The position numbers and the translations under genes are program-made. Source: Alphaproteobacteria bacterium (lineage in GTDB: Bacteria > Pseudomonadota > Alphaproteobacteria > UBA6615). From it: a DNA stretch of 16,152 nucleotides. Each line of letters begins with the position of its first letter. Within the stretch, counting starts at the first letter, position 1. Below, piece by piece: positions 1 to 7,246 of this stretch. The stretch covers positions 1 through 16,152 of the forward strand of contig JAURLR010000354.1 of assembly GCA_030831135.1 (NCBI GenBank), written 5' to 3'. The notes under the pieces are model-generated. The model saw only the letters and a program-made list of their open reading frames with translations, had not been told where the DNA came from and made no database searches.

Positions 1-113
1 CTGGCCGGCCATTCCACGGTCTCTGCTGCGCGGCCCAACAGAGTTTCGCAGGCAGACATCGCCTCCCGGCCAAACGCCTCGGGAGATCTGACGCGCCGCG
101 TTGCCAAAACCGG
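1..113 (-). other. Window edge downstream of pgk; possible 5' end of a minus-strand gene
   Basis: This stretch lies just downstream of the pgk stop. On the minus strand one frame stays open to the window edge and contains an ATG at 59-57 (reading MSACETLLGRAAETVEWPA). A GGGAGG sits only 2 nt upstream of that ATG, which is closer than a normal ribosome-binding site. The other two minus frames are also open across these few bases, so the open frame proves little. I recognise no family in the 19 visible residues. It may be the start of the next gene after pgk or simple intergenic DNA. No clear terminator hairpin is visible. Confidence 0.2.
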
Positions 114-1307
114 CTACCGGGACAGCACGGCGACGCCGGGTAGGTCCTTGCCTTCGAGCCATTCGAGGAAGGCACCACCCGCAGTCGAAACATAGCTGAA
201 GCGGTCTGCAACACCGGCATGATTGAGCGCGGCAACCGTATCTCCCCCGCCCGCGACAGACAGCAAATTTCCGGCCTGTGTCGCATCGGCAGCCGCGCGC
301 GCCACCGCCACGGTTCCCGCATCGAAAGGTGGCACCTCGAACGCGCCCAACGGGCCATTCCACACCAGGGTGCGGACATGATTGAGTTTTTCCGACAGGC
401 CCCGGATCGTGGCTGGCCCGATATCCAGAATCATCTGATCATCAGGCACAGCATCCACGGGAACGACGCGACTGGGTGCCCCTTGCTTGAATTCCGGCGC
501 AATCACCACATCCGAAGGCAGGATGATCTCACACCCACCTCCGTCTGCACGCCGGAGGATTTCCTGCGCCGTTTCGGCCATGTCGTGTTCGCAGAGCGAC
601 TTGCCCACATCAACGCCCATCGCATGGAGGAAGGTGTTGGCCATGCCCCCGCCAATCGCCAGATGGTCGACCCGCGCAATGAGATTTCCGAGCAGATCCA
701 GCTTCGAAGCGATCTTTGCCCCTCCGACCACGGCCATCACCGGGCGTTCGGGCGCGCCCAACGCATGGTCCAGGGCTTCGAGTTCGGCCTGCATCAGACG
801 ACCGGCATAGGCCGGCAACACACGGGCAACCCCCTCGGTCGAGGCATGCGCGCGATGCGCAGCCGAGAAAGCGTCATTGACAAAGACATCGGCCAGTGCG
901 GCAAGGGATTCCACAAACTGCGGATCATTGGCCTCTTCCCCCGCATGATAGCGCGCATTCTCAAGCACGAGAATTTGCCCGTCTGTCATGGCGGCGGATG
1001 CCTCCATGGCCGCATCACCCACGCAATCGGGGGCAAAACCAACTTCGCGTCCCAGCACTTCGCCAAGCGCCTGGGCAACGGGGGCCAGCGACATCTTCGG
1101 TACGCGTTTGCCTTTCGGACGACCAAAATGAGAGGTGACAAGCACCCGCGCGCCCTTGTCTGCCAGCTCGCAGATCGTCGGCACCAGCCGTTCAAGGCGC
1201 GTCCGGTCCGTGACCTTCCCCCCCGACATCGGGACATTCAGATCGGCACGCAACAGGACGCGTTTTCCGGCGGGATTGAGATCATCAAGAGTGGAAAACG
1301 CGCTCAT
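114..1307 (-). CDS. pgk: Phosphoglycerate kinase
   Basis: Cytosolic glycolytic and gluconeogenic enzyme that interconverts 1,3-bisphosphoglycerate + ADP and 3-phosphoglycerate + ATP. The 397-residue length is normal for bacterial PGK. The N-terminal domain shows the substrate-binding set: RADLNVP (R20, D22, N24), R35, HFGRP (H60, R63), ENARY (R119) and AHRAH (R152). The C-terminal nucleotide domain has GGAKIASK (K198), WNGPLGAFE (E324) and the glycine-rich GGGDT at 353-357. The ATG at 1307 matches the family N-terminus ([10 protein letters not shown]...) and has AGGA about 11 nt upstream. It is the last gene of the minus-strand run but is separated from the MFS gene by 96 bp containing its own promoter-like sequence. 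No gap, tpi or fba gene is visible. Identification is secure. Confidence 0.97.
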   Translation of the reverse strand: MSAFSTLDDLNPAGKRVLLRADLNVPMSGGKVTDRTRLERLVPTICELADKGARVLVTSHFGRPKGKRVPKMSLAPVAQALGEVLGREVGFAPDCVGDAAMEASAAMTDGQILVLENARYHAGEEANDPQFVESLAALADVFVNDAFSAAHRAHASTEGVARVLPAYAGRLMQAELEALDHALGAPERPVMAVVGGAKIASKLDLLGNLIARVDHLAIGGGMANTFLHAMGVDVGKSLCEHDMAETAQEILRRADGGGCEIILPSDVVIAPEFKQGAPSRVVPVDAVPDDQMILDIGPATIRGLSEKLNHVRTLVWNGPLGAFEVPPFDAGTVAVARAAADATQAGNLLSVAGGGDTVAALNHAGVADRFSYVSTAGGAFLEWLEGKDLPGVAVLSR

Positions 1308-1361
1308 GCAATTGTCTTTCCTGGAAGGTCATTCAGAGAGTAAATCAAGCTGTTCCACACT

Positions 1362-1389
1362 GTTATACCAGCCGCTCCCAAGCGGTAAA
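1362..1389 (-). promoter_or_regulatory. Candidate sigma-70-type promoter for pgk, with a dyad in the spacer
   Basis: Read on the minus strand, TTTACC (1389-1384) and TATAAC (1367-1362) are separated by 16 bp and lie about 55 bp upstream of the pgk ATG. The -10 matches consensus at 5 of 6 positions and the -35 at 4 of 6. The spacer contains a perfect 5-bp dyad with a 4-nt loop, CCGCT-CCCA-AGCGG on the plus strand (1372-1385). This could be an operator or simply the tail hairpin of the upstream MFS gene. It is pattern matching only. Confidence 0.33.
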
Positions 1390-1403
1390 GGCACAGACCG
1401 GGT

Positions 1404-2630
1404 TCAGGCCGCAGCAGAATTCCGCGCCTCGATGCGCCGCAACGCAAACATCAGCGCAATCCCGATGATCGCGGCAAGCACGAGTGTCACCGGCGCAAAA
1501 TTCCAGCTTCCCGTGCTGGTCACAACCCAGGCCATCGCCACGGGACCGACGAGCTGGCCGAGCTGGGACCCCTGCATCATCAGACCTGTAGTCGCCCCCA
1601 CCAGCCCGGGGGACGGCGCAACCACGGGCGTGGACGCAAACAGGCTGGCCGGGACGAGCCCGGCAATGAAGGACAGGAAGATCGCCGCCCCCAGACGCAC
1701 CGGGAAGGAGAGGCCATCATCATACATCAGCAGGGCACTGCCCGCGATCAGCACAAAAGCGAGCACCACGAGAAACAACCGGGACACACCACGCTGGAGC
1801 GCAAAACCGGCAATGATGTTTCCGAAAATATTCACCGCCGTCACAAGCGCGACCAGCGCCGAGGCCGACCCGAGACCGAGCGCACCGGCTTCGGTGTAAA
1901 AGGTCGGCAGCAGGGCAACGACCGTCACATGAATTGCGGAATAGGCCCCGAAGGTCAGCGCCAGTGTCATCGGGCCGATATGCAGGAAAGTCCGCAAGGC
2001 CTCCGCAAAGGGCGGCGGGTCGGGCCGCACGGCGCGTGTGGCGCGCGGGCGGGTCACGACCAGAACCAGCGCCAGAACAGCCAGCGCGAGAACCCCGTTC
2101 ACCGACCACAAGCCGCGCCAGCCGATGGAGTCCAGAATCACCGGCGTGACAAGAATCATGATCGCGACACCGGCGGGCCAATACCCGCTGTACAGGCCAA
2201 AGATCAAACGATGATCGCGGGGCGCGCTGACCGCCAGAAACATCGGTGGCGCGACCGAGGCCACAACGATGAACCCGAACCCTTCCAGAACACGGCTGAG
2301 CAGAAGCACCGCAAATCCGTCCGCAGCCGCGCCGGCAAAACTCGCCGTCGCCATGGCGAGAAACCCGACAACGATCAGGCGGCGATGGCCCAGCCGGTCC
2401 CCCATGGCACCGGCGATCATGCCGAAGGTGATGCCCAGAAGATTGAAAATCGAAATGATCCAGACCCCCTCATCGAGGGACAGACCAAGCTCATTGCGGA
2501 TGACCGGCAATGCGGCGGGTGCCTTTCCGATCTGGAACGCAGCCGCTACAGCGGCCAGAATCAGAACGCAGACGGCAAGCCAGTTGGTCCGCGATGACGC
2601 CTCGTCACCGGGTGGGAGCGCAGACAACAT
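1404..2630 (-). CDS. Major facilitator superfamily permease (CynX/NimT-like)
   Basis: Inner-membrane secondary transporter of 408 residues, the usual size for a 12-helix MFS protein. The first helix starts near residue 17 (NWLAVCVLILAAVAAAFQIG). The loop after helix 2 carries the MFS signature-A type sequence GDRLGHRRL, followed by the arginine-containing helix LLLSRVLEGFGF. A central hydrophilic loop (about residues 196-207, rich in R, P and D) separates the two six-helix halves. The general look resembles cyanate/nitroimidazole-type (CynX/NimT) permeases, but the substrate cannot be deduced. It starts 10 bp after the cysteine peptidase gene stops and is probably co-transcribed with it. The ATG at 2630 has no obvious Shine-Dalgarno sequence, consistent with translational coupling. 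Direction of transport is unknown. Confidence 0.88.
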   Translation of the reverse strand: MLSALPPGDEASSRTNWLAVCVLILAAVAAAFQIGKAPAALPVIRNELGLSLDEGVWIISIFNLLGITFGMIAGAMGDRLGHRRLIVVGFLAMATASFAGAAADGFAVLLLSRVLEGFGFIVVASVAPPMFLAVSAPRDHRLIFGLYSGYWPAGVAIMILVTPVILDSIGWRGLWSVNGVLALAVLALVLVVTRPRATRAVRPDPPPFAEALRTFLHIGPMTLALTFGAYSAIHVTVVALLPTFYTEAGALGLGSASALVALVTAVNIFGNIIAGFALQRGVSRLFLVVLAFVLIAGSALLMYDDGLSFPVRLGAAIFLSFIAGLVPASLFASTPVVAPSPGLVGATTGLMMQGSQLGQLVGPVAMAWVVTSTGSWNFAPVTLVLAAIIGIALMFALRRIEARNSAAA

Positions 2631-2640
2631 CGCGGAGAAA

Positions 2641-3336
2641 TCAGGCCTTCGGGGAAACGTGCAGGTAGAGTCGAGGACCGCTCAGGGAGATCGTGGGGCG
2701 ATACTGGGGGGCGGTCTGGTGCGGCACCACATCCTGGCCCAGGGAATCAAGCATCCAGGCCTGACCGCCGGTGTTGACGGCCAGCACGGCGTGCTGCCGG
2801 CGGCGCTTGTTGTCGACCACCAGAACGACCCGCATCCGGTCGGCATGGAACCCGATCCGGTGCAGCAGCTTGTACTTGGCCAAGGCGAAATCTTCACAAT
2901 CGCCACCGATTTCGAAGAAGGTGTCGGTCTTCGCCCAGAAGTCACGAAGCCCGTAATTGTCGATATCCTCGACATAGGGCATGCGATTGGCGAAATCGTT
3001 CACCATCTGCAACCGCCGCATCGGATCGAGAGAGCTGGCACTGTCGAGAATGCGCGACCAGTGCGAACCGCCCGCCGTCGAGGCCGGGATGACATTGTAG
3101 ATCGAACGGGCAAAACGTTTGGCAGTCGCGTCATCGAGCGGCACGGTTGCAGCGCGGGCGCGCGGCAGTTTCTTCACCGTGTCCCCGATGAAGTAGGAGC
3201 GGGTGCCGAAAAGTTCGGGAAATGACCGGGCGGGGCGGCCAACATCTTCCAGCGCAGCCGTGGCGACAGAGGCGCGCGTCGTCAGACCGACGGCGGCACC
3301 CGCACCTAGCGCGGCAAGAAATTTGCGACGTTGCAT
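2641..3336 (-). CDS. Tat-exported transglutaminase-like cysteine peptidase (BTLCP, LapG-like)
   Basis: Predicted periplasmic cysteine peptidase of 231 residues. It opens with a twin-arginine signal (MQRRKFLAALGAGAAVG, then an ASVATA cleavage region). The triad is Cys147 in GGDCEDFA, His182 in RRQHAVLAV and Asp197 in WMLDSL. The Cys-to-His distance of 35 residues equals that of LapG (C137/H172 in Pseudomonas and Legionella LapG), and the Asp follows at a similar distance. LapG releases surface adhesins under control of the c-di-GMP receptor LapD; neither LapD nor a large adhesin is visible here, so that role is only an analogy. I chose the ATG at 3336 because GGGGG lies 6 nt before it, whereas the ATG at 3342 has the same G-run at zero spacing. 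The MFS gene follows after 10 bp. Family confidence is high, substrate unknown. Confidence 0.9.
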   Translation of the reverse strand: MQRRKFLAALGAGAAVGLTTRASVATAALEDVGRPARSFPELFGTRSYFIGDTVKKLPRARAATVPLDDATAKRFARSIYNVIPASTAGGSHWSRILDSASSLDPMRRLQMVNDFANRMPYVEDIDNYGLRDFWAKTDTFFEIGGDCEDFALAKYKLLHRIGFHADRMRVVLVVDNKRRRQHAVLAVNTGGQAWMLDSLGQDVVPHQTAPQYRPTISLSGPRLYLHVSPKA

Positions 3337-3357
3337 ATCCATCCCCCAAAGACGGCG

Positions 3358-3389
3358 TTAAGACCCTGTTTACCATTCCGGGGGGAATG
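3358..3389. promoter_or_regulatory. Upstream region of the peptidase gene: CtrA-like box and a perfect dyad
   Basis: The 100-bp gap between the amidase stop and the peptidase start holds two signals. TTAA-N7-TTTACC at 3358-3374 differs by one base from the alphaproteobacterial CtrA box (TTAA-N7-TTAAC). Immediately next to it, 3374-3389 is a perfect inverted repeat, CATTCC-GGGG-GGAATG. The dyad could be an operator for the peptidase-MFS transcript or a terminator hairpin for the amidase operon. It lacks a following T-run on the minus strand, so an intrinsic terminator is not well supported. Confidence 0.3.
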
Positions 3390-3436
3390 CCCCAATCACA
3401 AAATGGTTCGATGGTTAACGCAGGGGCGCGATAGGG

Positions 3437-4627
3437 CTAGTCAGTGAGCGCCACCGCGAGGTCCAGCAGCATCTCGTCATTGCCGTGACCGGCGATCACA
3501 CCAAGCCCGACCGGACCGTCGGGAGTTTCACCCAGCGGCAAGGAAACCTGGGGCAATCGCGCGAGCGGCGCGGCACAATTGTAAAGTTCGTTCCTTGTAC
3601 GCAGATCATCATAGACCGCTTCATTGGCACCGCCGGGCGGGGCTGCGCGCGGCGCACCGGGCACGAGCATCACTGCATCACCAGCCAGCAGTCCGGCCAG
3701 ATAGTCTTCGACCATGGCGCGTTTCGACATGGCATCAGAAATCTGTGCTGCCGTATAGGCGCCGCCTGCCTCGAAGCGATCCCGGAAACCCGGCCCCATC
3801 GCGGCATCGCTCTCGCGCATCCACGCCAGATGGGACGCCGCCGCCTCAGAACCACGGATCACCTGAATCACCGATTGCCAGACATCATAGCCCGGCAGGC
3901 CAGCCATCTCACTCGGGCGGACCACCTCCACTTCTCCGAACCGGTCTTCCACCCGGCGGATCGCGGATTGCAGCGCCGCACGCACTTCCGGATCGGCAAG
4001 TTCAAAAGCGTCTTCGGCCAGCAGGACACGCTGGGGCGGCACCGCGAGCGATTCATCGAGCAGCACGCTGCCGATGGTGCGCAACAGGCTGGCATCGCGG
4101 GCAAACCAACCACAGGTATCCAGACTGGGGGCCAGCGGCATGATGCCGTCGAGGGAAACACGGCCATGGCTGGGTCGAATACCATAGAGGCCACAGAAAC
4201 TGGCCGGCACCCGCACCGATCCGCCGGTATCGGTTCCCAGCGCAAAATCAGCCTGCTTGCTCGCCACCACCGATGCCGAGCCTGACGACGAACCGCCGGA
4301 AACCCCGCCCGCAACCTTCGGGTTCACAGGGGTCCCGTAGTGATAATTCTCCCCGATCAGGCCGTAGGCGAATTCCTCGGTGATCGTCTTGCCGACCATA
4401 CTGGCGCCGGCATCCAGAAGACGCTGGACAGCTGTGGCGTGGCGGGGGGCCGGTGCATGACTTTTGTACCAGTCCGGATTTCCCGCCCCCGTCGTCTGCC
4501 CGGCCACATCGATGATGTCCTTGACCCCGAAGGTCAGCCCCGCCAGCGGTCCCGTGCCCGATCCCGCAACCTGAATATTGTCATGGCTGCAAAAGCCCGA
4601 CACGAAACTTCGATAGAGGTTACTCAT
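3437..4627 (-). CDS. Amidase-signature family hydrolase (downstream paralogue)
   Basis: Amidase-signature enzyme of 396 residues, expected to hydrolyse a C-N amide bond in the cytosol; no signal peptide is seen. The Ser-cisSer-Lys triad is intact: Lys36 in GVKDIID, cis-Ser113 in GGSSSGSA and nucleophile Ser137 in DTGGSVR. The 24-residue spacing between the two serines matches the family (for example FAAH S217/S241). The ASFCGLYGIRPSHGRVS block downstream is typical of this clade. It is shorter than GatA (about 480 residues), and no gatC or gatB is adjacent, so it is unlikely to be the tRNA amidotransferase subunit. Its ATG overlaps the TGA of the upstream amidase (ATGA), implying one transcript and coupled translation. 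The two proteins share long blocks and evidently arose by tandem duplication. The substrate is unknown. Confidence 0.93.
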   Translation of the reverse strand: MSNLYRSFVSGFCSHDNIQVAGSGTGPLAGLTFGVKDIIDVAGQTTGAGNPDWYKSHAPAPRHATAVQRLLDAGASMVGKTITEEFAYGLIGENYHYGTPVNPKVAGGVSGGSSSGSASVVASKQADFALGTDTGGSVRVPASFCGLYGIRPSHGRVSLDGIMPLAPSLDTCGWFARDASLLRTIGSVLLDESLAVPPQRVLLAEDAFELADPEVRAALQSAIRRVEDRFGEVEVVRPSEMAGLPGYDVWQSVIQVIRGSEAAASHLAWMRESDAAMGPGFRDRFEAGGAYTAAQISDAMSKRAMVEDYLAGLLAGDAVMLVPGAPRAAPPGGANEAVYDDLRTRNELYNCAAPLARLPQVSLPLGETPDGPVGLGVIAGHGNDEMLLDLAVALTD

Positions 4628-5841
4628 TCCGGTATCTCCACATCCGCGACCACGCCCGCATCACGCAGGGCGATGGCCATCGCAAACAGCATTTCATCAT
4701 TACCATGCCCGGCCGCCAGACCCAGCCCCAGTGGCAGGCCGTCAAGGCGGGCCATCGGCAGGACAATCTGGGGCAACCGCCCGAGACCGGCAATCGAGCC
4801 GATCGGCTCGTTGGCGGCGCGAAACGGCTCGATCTCCGCATCACTTCCGCCAATACGCGGCGCCACACCCGGCGCTGCCGGCAGGGCCAGAACGGCACCA
4901 TCGGCCAGCAAATCGTCTAGATAATCGGAGATCTGTTCCCGGGAGGTCACGGCAGCTTCGGCCTCCTGCGGCGTGACCGCAGCACGCGCTGCAAAACGTG
5001 CCGCCACGCCGCTACCGAAGACGGGATGCACGGATTCGATCCACGCCTGATGCTCGCCCCAGGCTTCCGCGCCCCAAAGCGTGCGCGCCACGGATGCCCA
5101 GGCGGGCAATCCCGAAACAGGTGCACGCCCTTCGGCAATCCGGATCGGCTTTGCGGAGCCGAGCAGGCCTTCAACCTTCCCGATGGCATCCATAAGGGCC
5201 TGGGCGGTCTCCGCATCGAGCAGCTCGAACACATCCGCCGCCACAAGAAACTGGCCGGATGCAGGATGGCCCGGTTCGCCGTCCAGAATCACACGGCCAA
5301 CGGCTTCAAGAATGTCGGGAGTCCGGGAAAACCAGCCGACCACATCAAGACTGTGTGCCAGCGGCATCACACCCCCCATCGGCACCCGCCCATGACTCGG
5401 ACGAACACCGTAGATGCCACAGAAACTCGCCGGGGATCGCACCGAGCCACCGGTATCCGAGCCAAGTGCAAAATCGACCAGACCCGCGGCGACCGCAGAC
5501 GCCGAGCCGGAGGAGGACCCACCCGAAACACGCCCGGGCGCATTCACATTCCGCGGCGTTCCATAATGGGTGTTCTCGCCCGTCAGACCTGTGGCCAGCT
5601 CTTCGGTCACCGTCTTGCCACGCAGGGTGGCACCAGCATCCAGACAGCGCTGGATCGTGACGGCGGTTGCCGTCGCCGCCGCATGGGTGCGCAGCCAGTC
5701 GGGGTTGCCGCAACCGGTCACATGACCCGCAACATCGATGATGTCCTTGGCGGCAAAATCCAGCCCCGCCAGCGCCCCATCATCGGCCCCGGCCACCACA
5801 AACCTGCCATGCGGCACGAAGGCACCCACGCTATCTTCCAT
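4624..5841 (-). CDS. Amidase-signature family hydrolase (first gene of tandem pair)
   Basis: A 405-residue amidase-signature protein, first gene of a two-gene operon. The triad is Lys32 in AAKDIIDVAG, cis-Ser109 in GGSSSGSA and Ser133 in DTGGSVR, followed by ASFCGIYGVRPSHGRV. It matches its downstream neighbour across the catalytic core and at the C-terminus (GHGNDEMLFAMAIAL versus GHGNDEMLLDLAVAL). The proteins diverge most in the middle (about residues 170-300), where such enzymes usually bind their substrate, so the two probably differ in specificity. I chose the ATG at 5841: it has GGAG 8 nt upstream and aligns better with the paralogue's start. An in-frame ATG at 5871 would add ten residues but has no ribosome-binding site. 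No Gat partner genes are visible. Substrate unknown. Confidence 0.92.
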   Translation of the reverse strand: MEDSVGAFVPHGRFVVAGADDGALAGLDFAAKDIIDVAGHVTGCGNPDWLRTHAAATATAVTIQRCLDAGATLRGKTVTEELATGLTGENTHYGTPRNVNAPGRVSGGSSSGSASAVAAGLVDFALGSDTGGSVRSPASFCGIYGVRPSHGRVPMGGVMPLAHSLDVVGWFSRTPDILEAVGRVILDGEPGHPASGQFLVAADVFELLDAETAQALMDAIGKVEGLLGSAKPIRIAEGRAPVSGLPAWASVARTLWGAEAWGEHQAWIESVHPVFGSGVAARFAARAAVTPQEAEAAVTSREQISDYLDDLLADGAVLALPAAPGVAPRIGGSDAEIEPFRAANEPIGSIAGLGRLPQIVLPMARLDGLPLGLGLAAGHGNDEMLFAMAIALRDAGVVADVEIPE

Positions 5842-5893
5842 CCTGTTTTCTCCGGCAAACGCTGTTTTCATCCGGCAGCCTACGACCCAAGGA

Positions 5894-5916
5894 CAGCTTG
5901 CACAAATTCAAAGCTG
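5894..5916. promoter_or_regulatory. Candidate operator: CAGCTT-N11-AAGCTG dyad in a divergent gap
   Basis: The 92-bp region between the amidase operon and the divergent membrane-protein gene contains a perfect 6-bp inverted repeat with an 11-nt spacer (arms 5894-5899 and 5911-5916). Its CTT-N11-AAG core has the T-N11-A shape common to LysR-type regulator sites. No LysR gene lies in the window, and the match is short enough to occur by chance. Confidence 0.3.
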
Positions 5917-5933
5917 CGGATTAGGCTGGCGCC

Positions 5934-6524
5934 ATGAGCACGATCACAACACCCGCTACGGCCCTGTCAGACCCGGACACACGGATCGACTGGCGCAACC
6001 TGATCTGGGTCGCGGCCTCGCTCGGAATCATGGTGGCGGCAATCCTCAGCACCAATGCCTGGTTCCTGAACTTCGTGCATGTGGTCACCGGCCTGCTCTG
6101 GACCGGGATCGATCTTTTCATGGGTTTCGTGATCGGCCCGATCATGCGCCGGGTTTCCTTCCCGGTACGGCAGGCGATCACCACACGATTGATGCCCCGC
6201 ATGATGTTCATCATGCCGACCCTGGCGATCATCGCACCGACGGCAGGCTGGTTCCTCGCCGTCCAGTACGGCTATCTGGAACTGGCCTTTCCCGAACTCT
6301 GGTGGCTGATTGCCGCGTTGGTCATCACCACCATCCTGAGCATTCAGGGTGTGCTGATTCTTCTGCCGACCAATATTCTGGTCTATCTGGAAATGCGGAA
6401 ACCCGATCCCGATGGTGAACGGATCGGCCGCCTGATGCGCCGCTATGTGCGCGTCGTGGCCTTTCAGGGCTGCATGCAGGTGCTCATCATCGTCATCATG
6501 GCGCGCTTCGCGACAGGACTTTAG
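5934..6524 (+). CDS. Small integral membrane protein of unknown function, about five helices
   Basis: A 196-residue hydrophobic protein that I cannot assign with certainty. Predicted membrane segments lie at about residues 21-40, 43-70, 90-112, 122-152 and 172-192, with a charged stretch EMRKPDPDGERIGRLMRRYVR before the last one. The segment FVHVVTGLLWTGIDLFMGF (around His49) recalls the F-x-H...W-x-G pattern of small multi-helix families such as CopD-like or DUF2269-type proteins and the membrane part of PuuD, in which a helix histidine may bind a metal or haem. That is a resemblance in pattern only. The ATG at 5934 has only a weak AGG upstream. The gene is monocistronic, divergent from the amidases, and its stop codon lies 2 bp before a palindromic repeat. 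Product real, function unknown. Confidence 0.8.
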   Translation: MSTITTPATALSDPDTRIDWRNLIWVAASLGIMVAAILSTNAWFLNFVHVVTGLLWTGIDLFMGFVIGPIMRRVSFPVRQAITTRLMPRMMFIMPTLAIIAPTAGWFLAVQYGYLELAFPELWWLIAALVITTILSIQGVLILLPTNILVYLEMRKPDPDGERIGRLMRRYVRVVAFQGCMQVLIIVIMARFATGL

Positions 6525-6526
6525 AT

Positions 6527-6612
6527 CGCTCCTCAGGATGAGGCTGGCAGCAATTCCCTCAAACCTCATCCTGAGGAGCGCGCAACGCGCGCGTCTCGAA
6601 GGATGCTGAGAC
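6527..6612. repeat. REP-like palindromic repeat, copy 1 (left outer arm missing)
   Basis: A 17-bp perfect inverted repeat, CGCTCCTCAGGATGAGG (6527-6543) and its complement (6564-6580), separated by 20 nt. It is followed by GCGTCTCGAAGGATG (6591-6605) and CTGAGAC. The same modules recur at 12506-12614, where a matching left outer arm (GCATCCTTCGAGACG) is present; here it is absent because the membrane-protein stop (TAG, 6522-6524) sits directly before the inner arm. It lies between convergent genes and could fold into a strong stem in RNA from either strand, so it may act as a bidirectional terminator. Confidence 0.85.
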
Positions 6613-6628
6613 AAGCCCCGTAAGGCAC

Positions 6629-7117
6629 TCAGCCCCCCGCACCCAGATGCCCAAGAGGCAAGGCCGTGCGGTAGCTCACCTGCTTGAGGGCAAAGCTCGA
6701 CTTGATGCTCGCCACGCCGGGGATGCGGGTCAGATGATCGAGCAGGAACCGCTGGAAGGATTCCAGATCAGGGGTCACCACCCGCAACAGGTAATCGCTG
6801 TCGCCCGTCATCAGGTAACACTCCATGACTTCGGGCCGCGCAACGATCGCGCGCTCGAAGTTTTCCAGCGCATCATCCACCTGTCGTTCCAGAGACACCT
6901 GCACAAACACGCTCACGGGCAGGCCCACTTCGGCCGGATCCAGCAGGGTGACATAGGAACGGATCGTGCCTTCTGATTCGAGCCGTCGGACCCGGCGCAA
7001 ACAGGGCGAAGGCGACAGATTTACCTTCTCGGACAGCTCCACATTGGAAATCCGCGCGTCATCCTGCAACACATCGAGAATACTGCGATCAATCGCATCA
7101 AGCTCTAAAACCGGCAT
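6629..7117 (-). CDS. Lrp/AsnC-family transcriptional regulator
   Basis: A 162-residue DNA-binding regulator of normal Lrp/AsnC length. The N-terminal winged helix-turn-helix spans about residues 5-60 ([20 protein letters not shown]..., recognition helix in [14 protein letters not shown]). The C-terminal RAM ligand-binding domain (about 67-150) has the conserved [13 protein letters not shown] and [12 protein letters not shown] segments. I chose the ATG at 7117: AGAGG stands 6 nt upstream, while the in-frame GTG at 7123 abuts that sequence. It is divergent from a thiamine-diphosphate E1 gene across 129 bp, the usual arrangement for a local regulator and its target. MdeR of Pseudomonas putida is an Lrp-type regulator next to an E1 homologue (MdeB), which suggests control of amino-acid or 2-oxoacid catabolism, but the effector is not shown by the sequence. 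Confidence 0.94.
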   Translation of the reverse strand: MPVLELDAIDRSILDVLQDDARISNVELSEKVNLSPSPCLRRVRRLESEGTIRSYVTLLDPAEVGLPVSVFVQVSLERQVDDALENFERAIVARPEVMECYLMTGDSDYLLRVVTPDLESFQRFLLDHLTRIPGVASIKSSFALKQVSYRTALPLGHLGAGG

Positions 7118-7144
7118 ATTCACCCTCTTCTTTTGTCTTTTTAA

Positions 7145-7157
7145 AGCATTTATTGCT
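7145..7157. promoter_or_regulatory. Candidate Lrp-type operator (AGCA-N5-TGCT)
   Basis: A 13-bp perfect dyad, AGCATTTATTGCT, centred at 7151 in the regulator-E1 divergent gap. Read over 7144-7158 it agrees with the E. coli Lrp consensus YAGHAWATTWTDCTR at 11 of 15 positions, including both AGNA and TNCT arms. It lies 28 bp upstream of the regulator's ATG, which suits autoregulation. Confidence 0.45.
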
Positions 7158-7185
7158 CCAGTATCGGGTTTTCACGCCATATTCG

Positions 7186-7198
7186 CAATTCTTCATTG
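7186..7198. promoter_or_regulatory. Second dyad in the regulator-E1 gap (CAAT-N5-ATTG)
   Basis: The sequence CAATTCTTCATTG is a 4-bp-arm dyad with the same 5-nt spacer as the site at 7145-7157. Its centre is 41 bp away, about four helical turns, so both sites would face the same side of the DNA, as expected for multimeric Lrp-family proteins. The arms differ from the Lrp consensus, so support is weaker. Confidence 0.25.
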
Positions 7199-7246
7199 GG
7201 CCTGGAATGTTACCCTGTCGGTCCGCGCACAACCCGGATATGCACA

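Noticed and set aside
219..1343. 374-residue open frame on the plus strand opposite pgk
   Set aside because: It is antisense to an unmistakable pgk, has an R/H/G-rich composition without any motif, and is a known effect of high-GC codon usage.
1372..1385. Intrinsic terminator for the MFS gene
   Set aside because: The 5-bp stem CCGCT/AGCGG is not followed by a T-run in the direction of transcription; it is listed only as part of the promoter candidate.
3437..5841. GatA subunit of the Glu-tRNA amidotransferase
   Set aside because: Both proteins are shorter than GatA, no GatB or GatC is adjacent, and tandem duplication is unlike the conserved single gatA.
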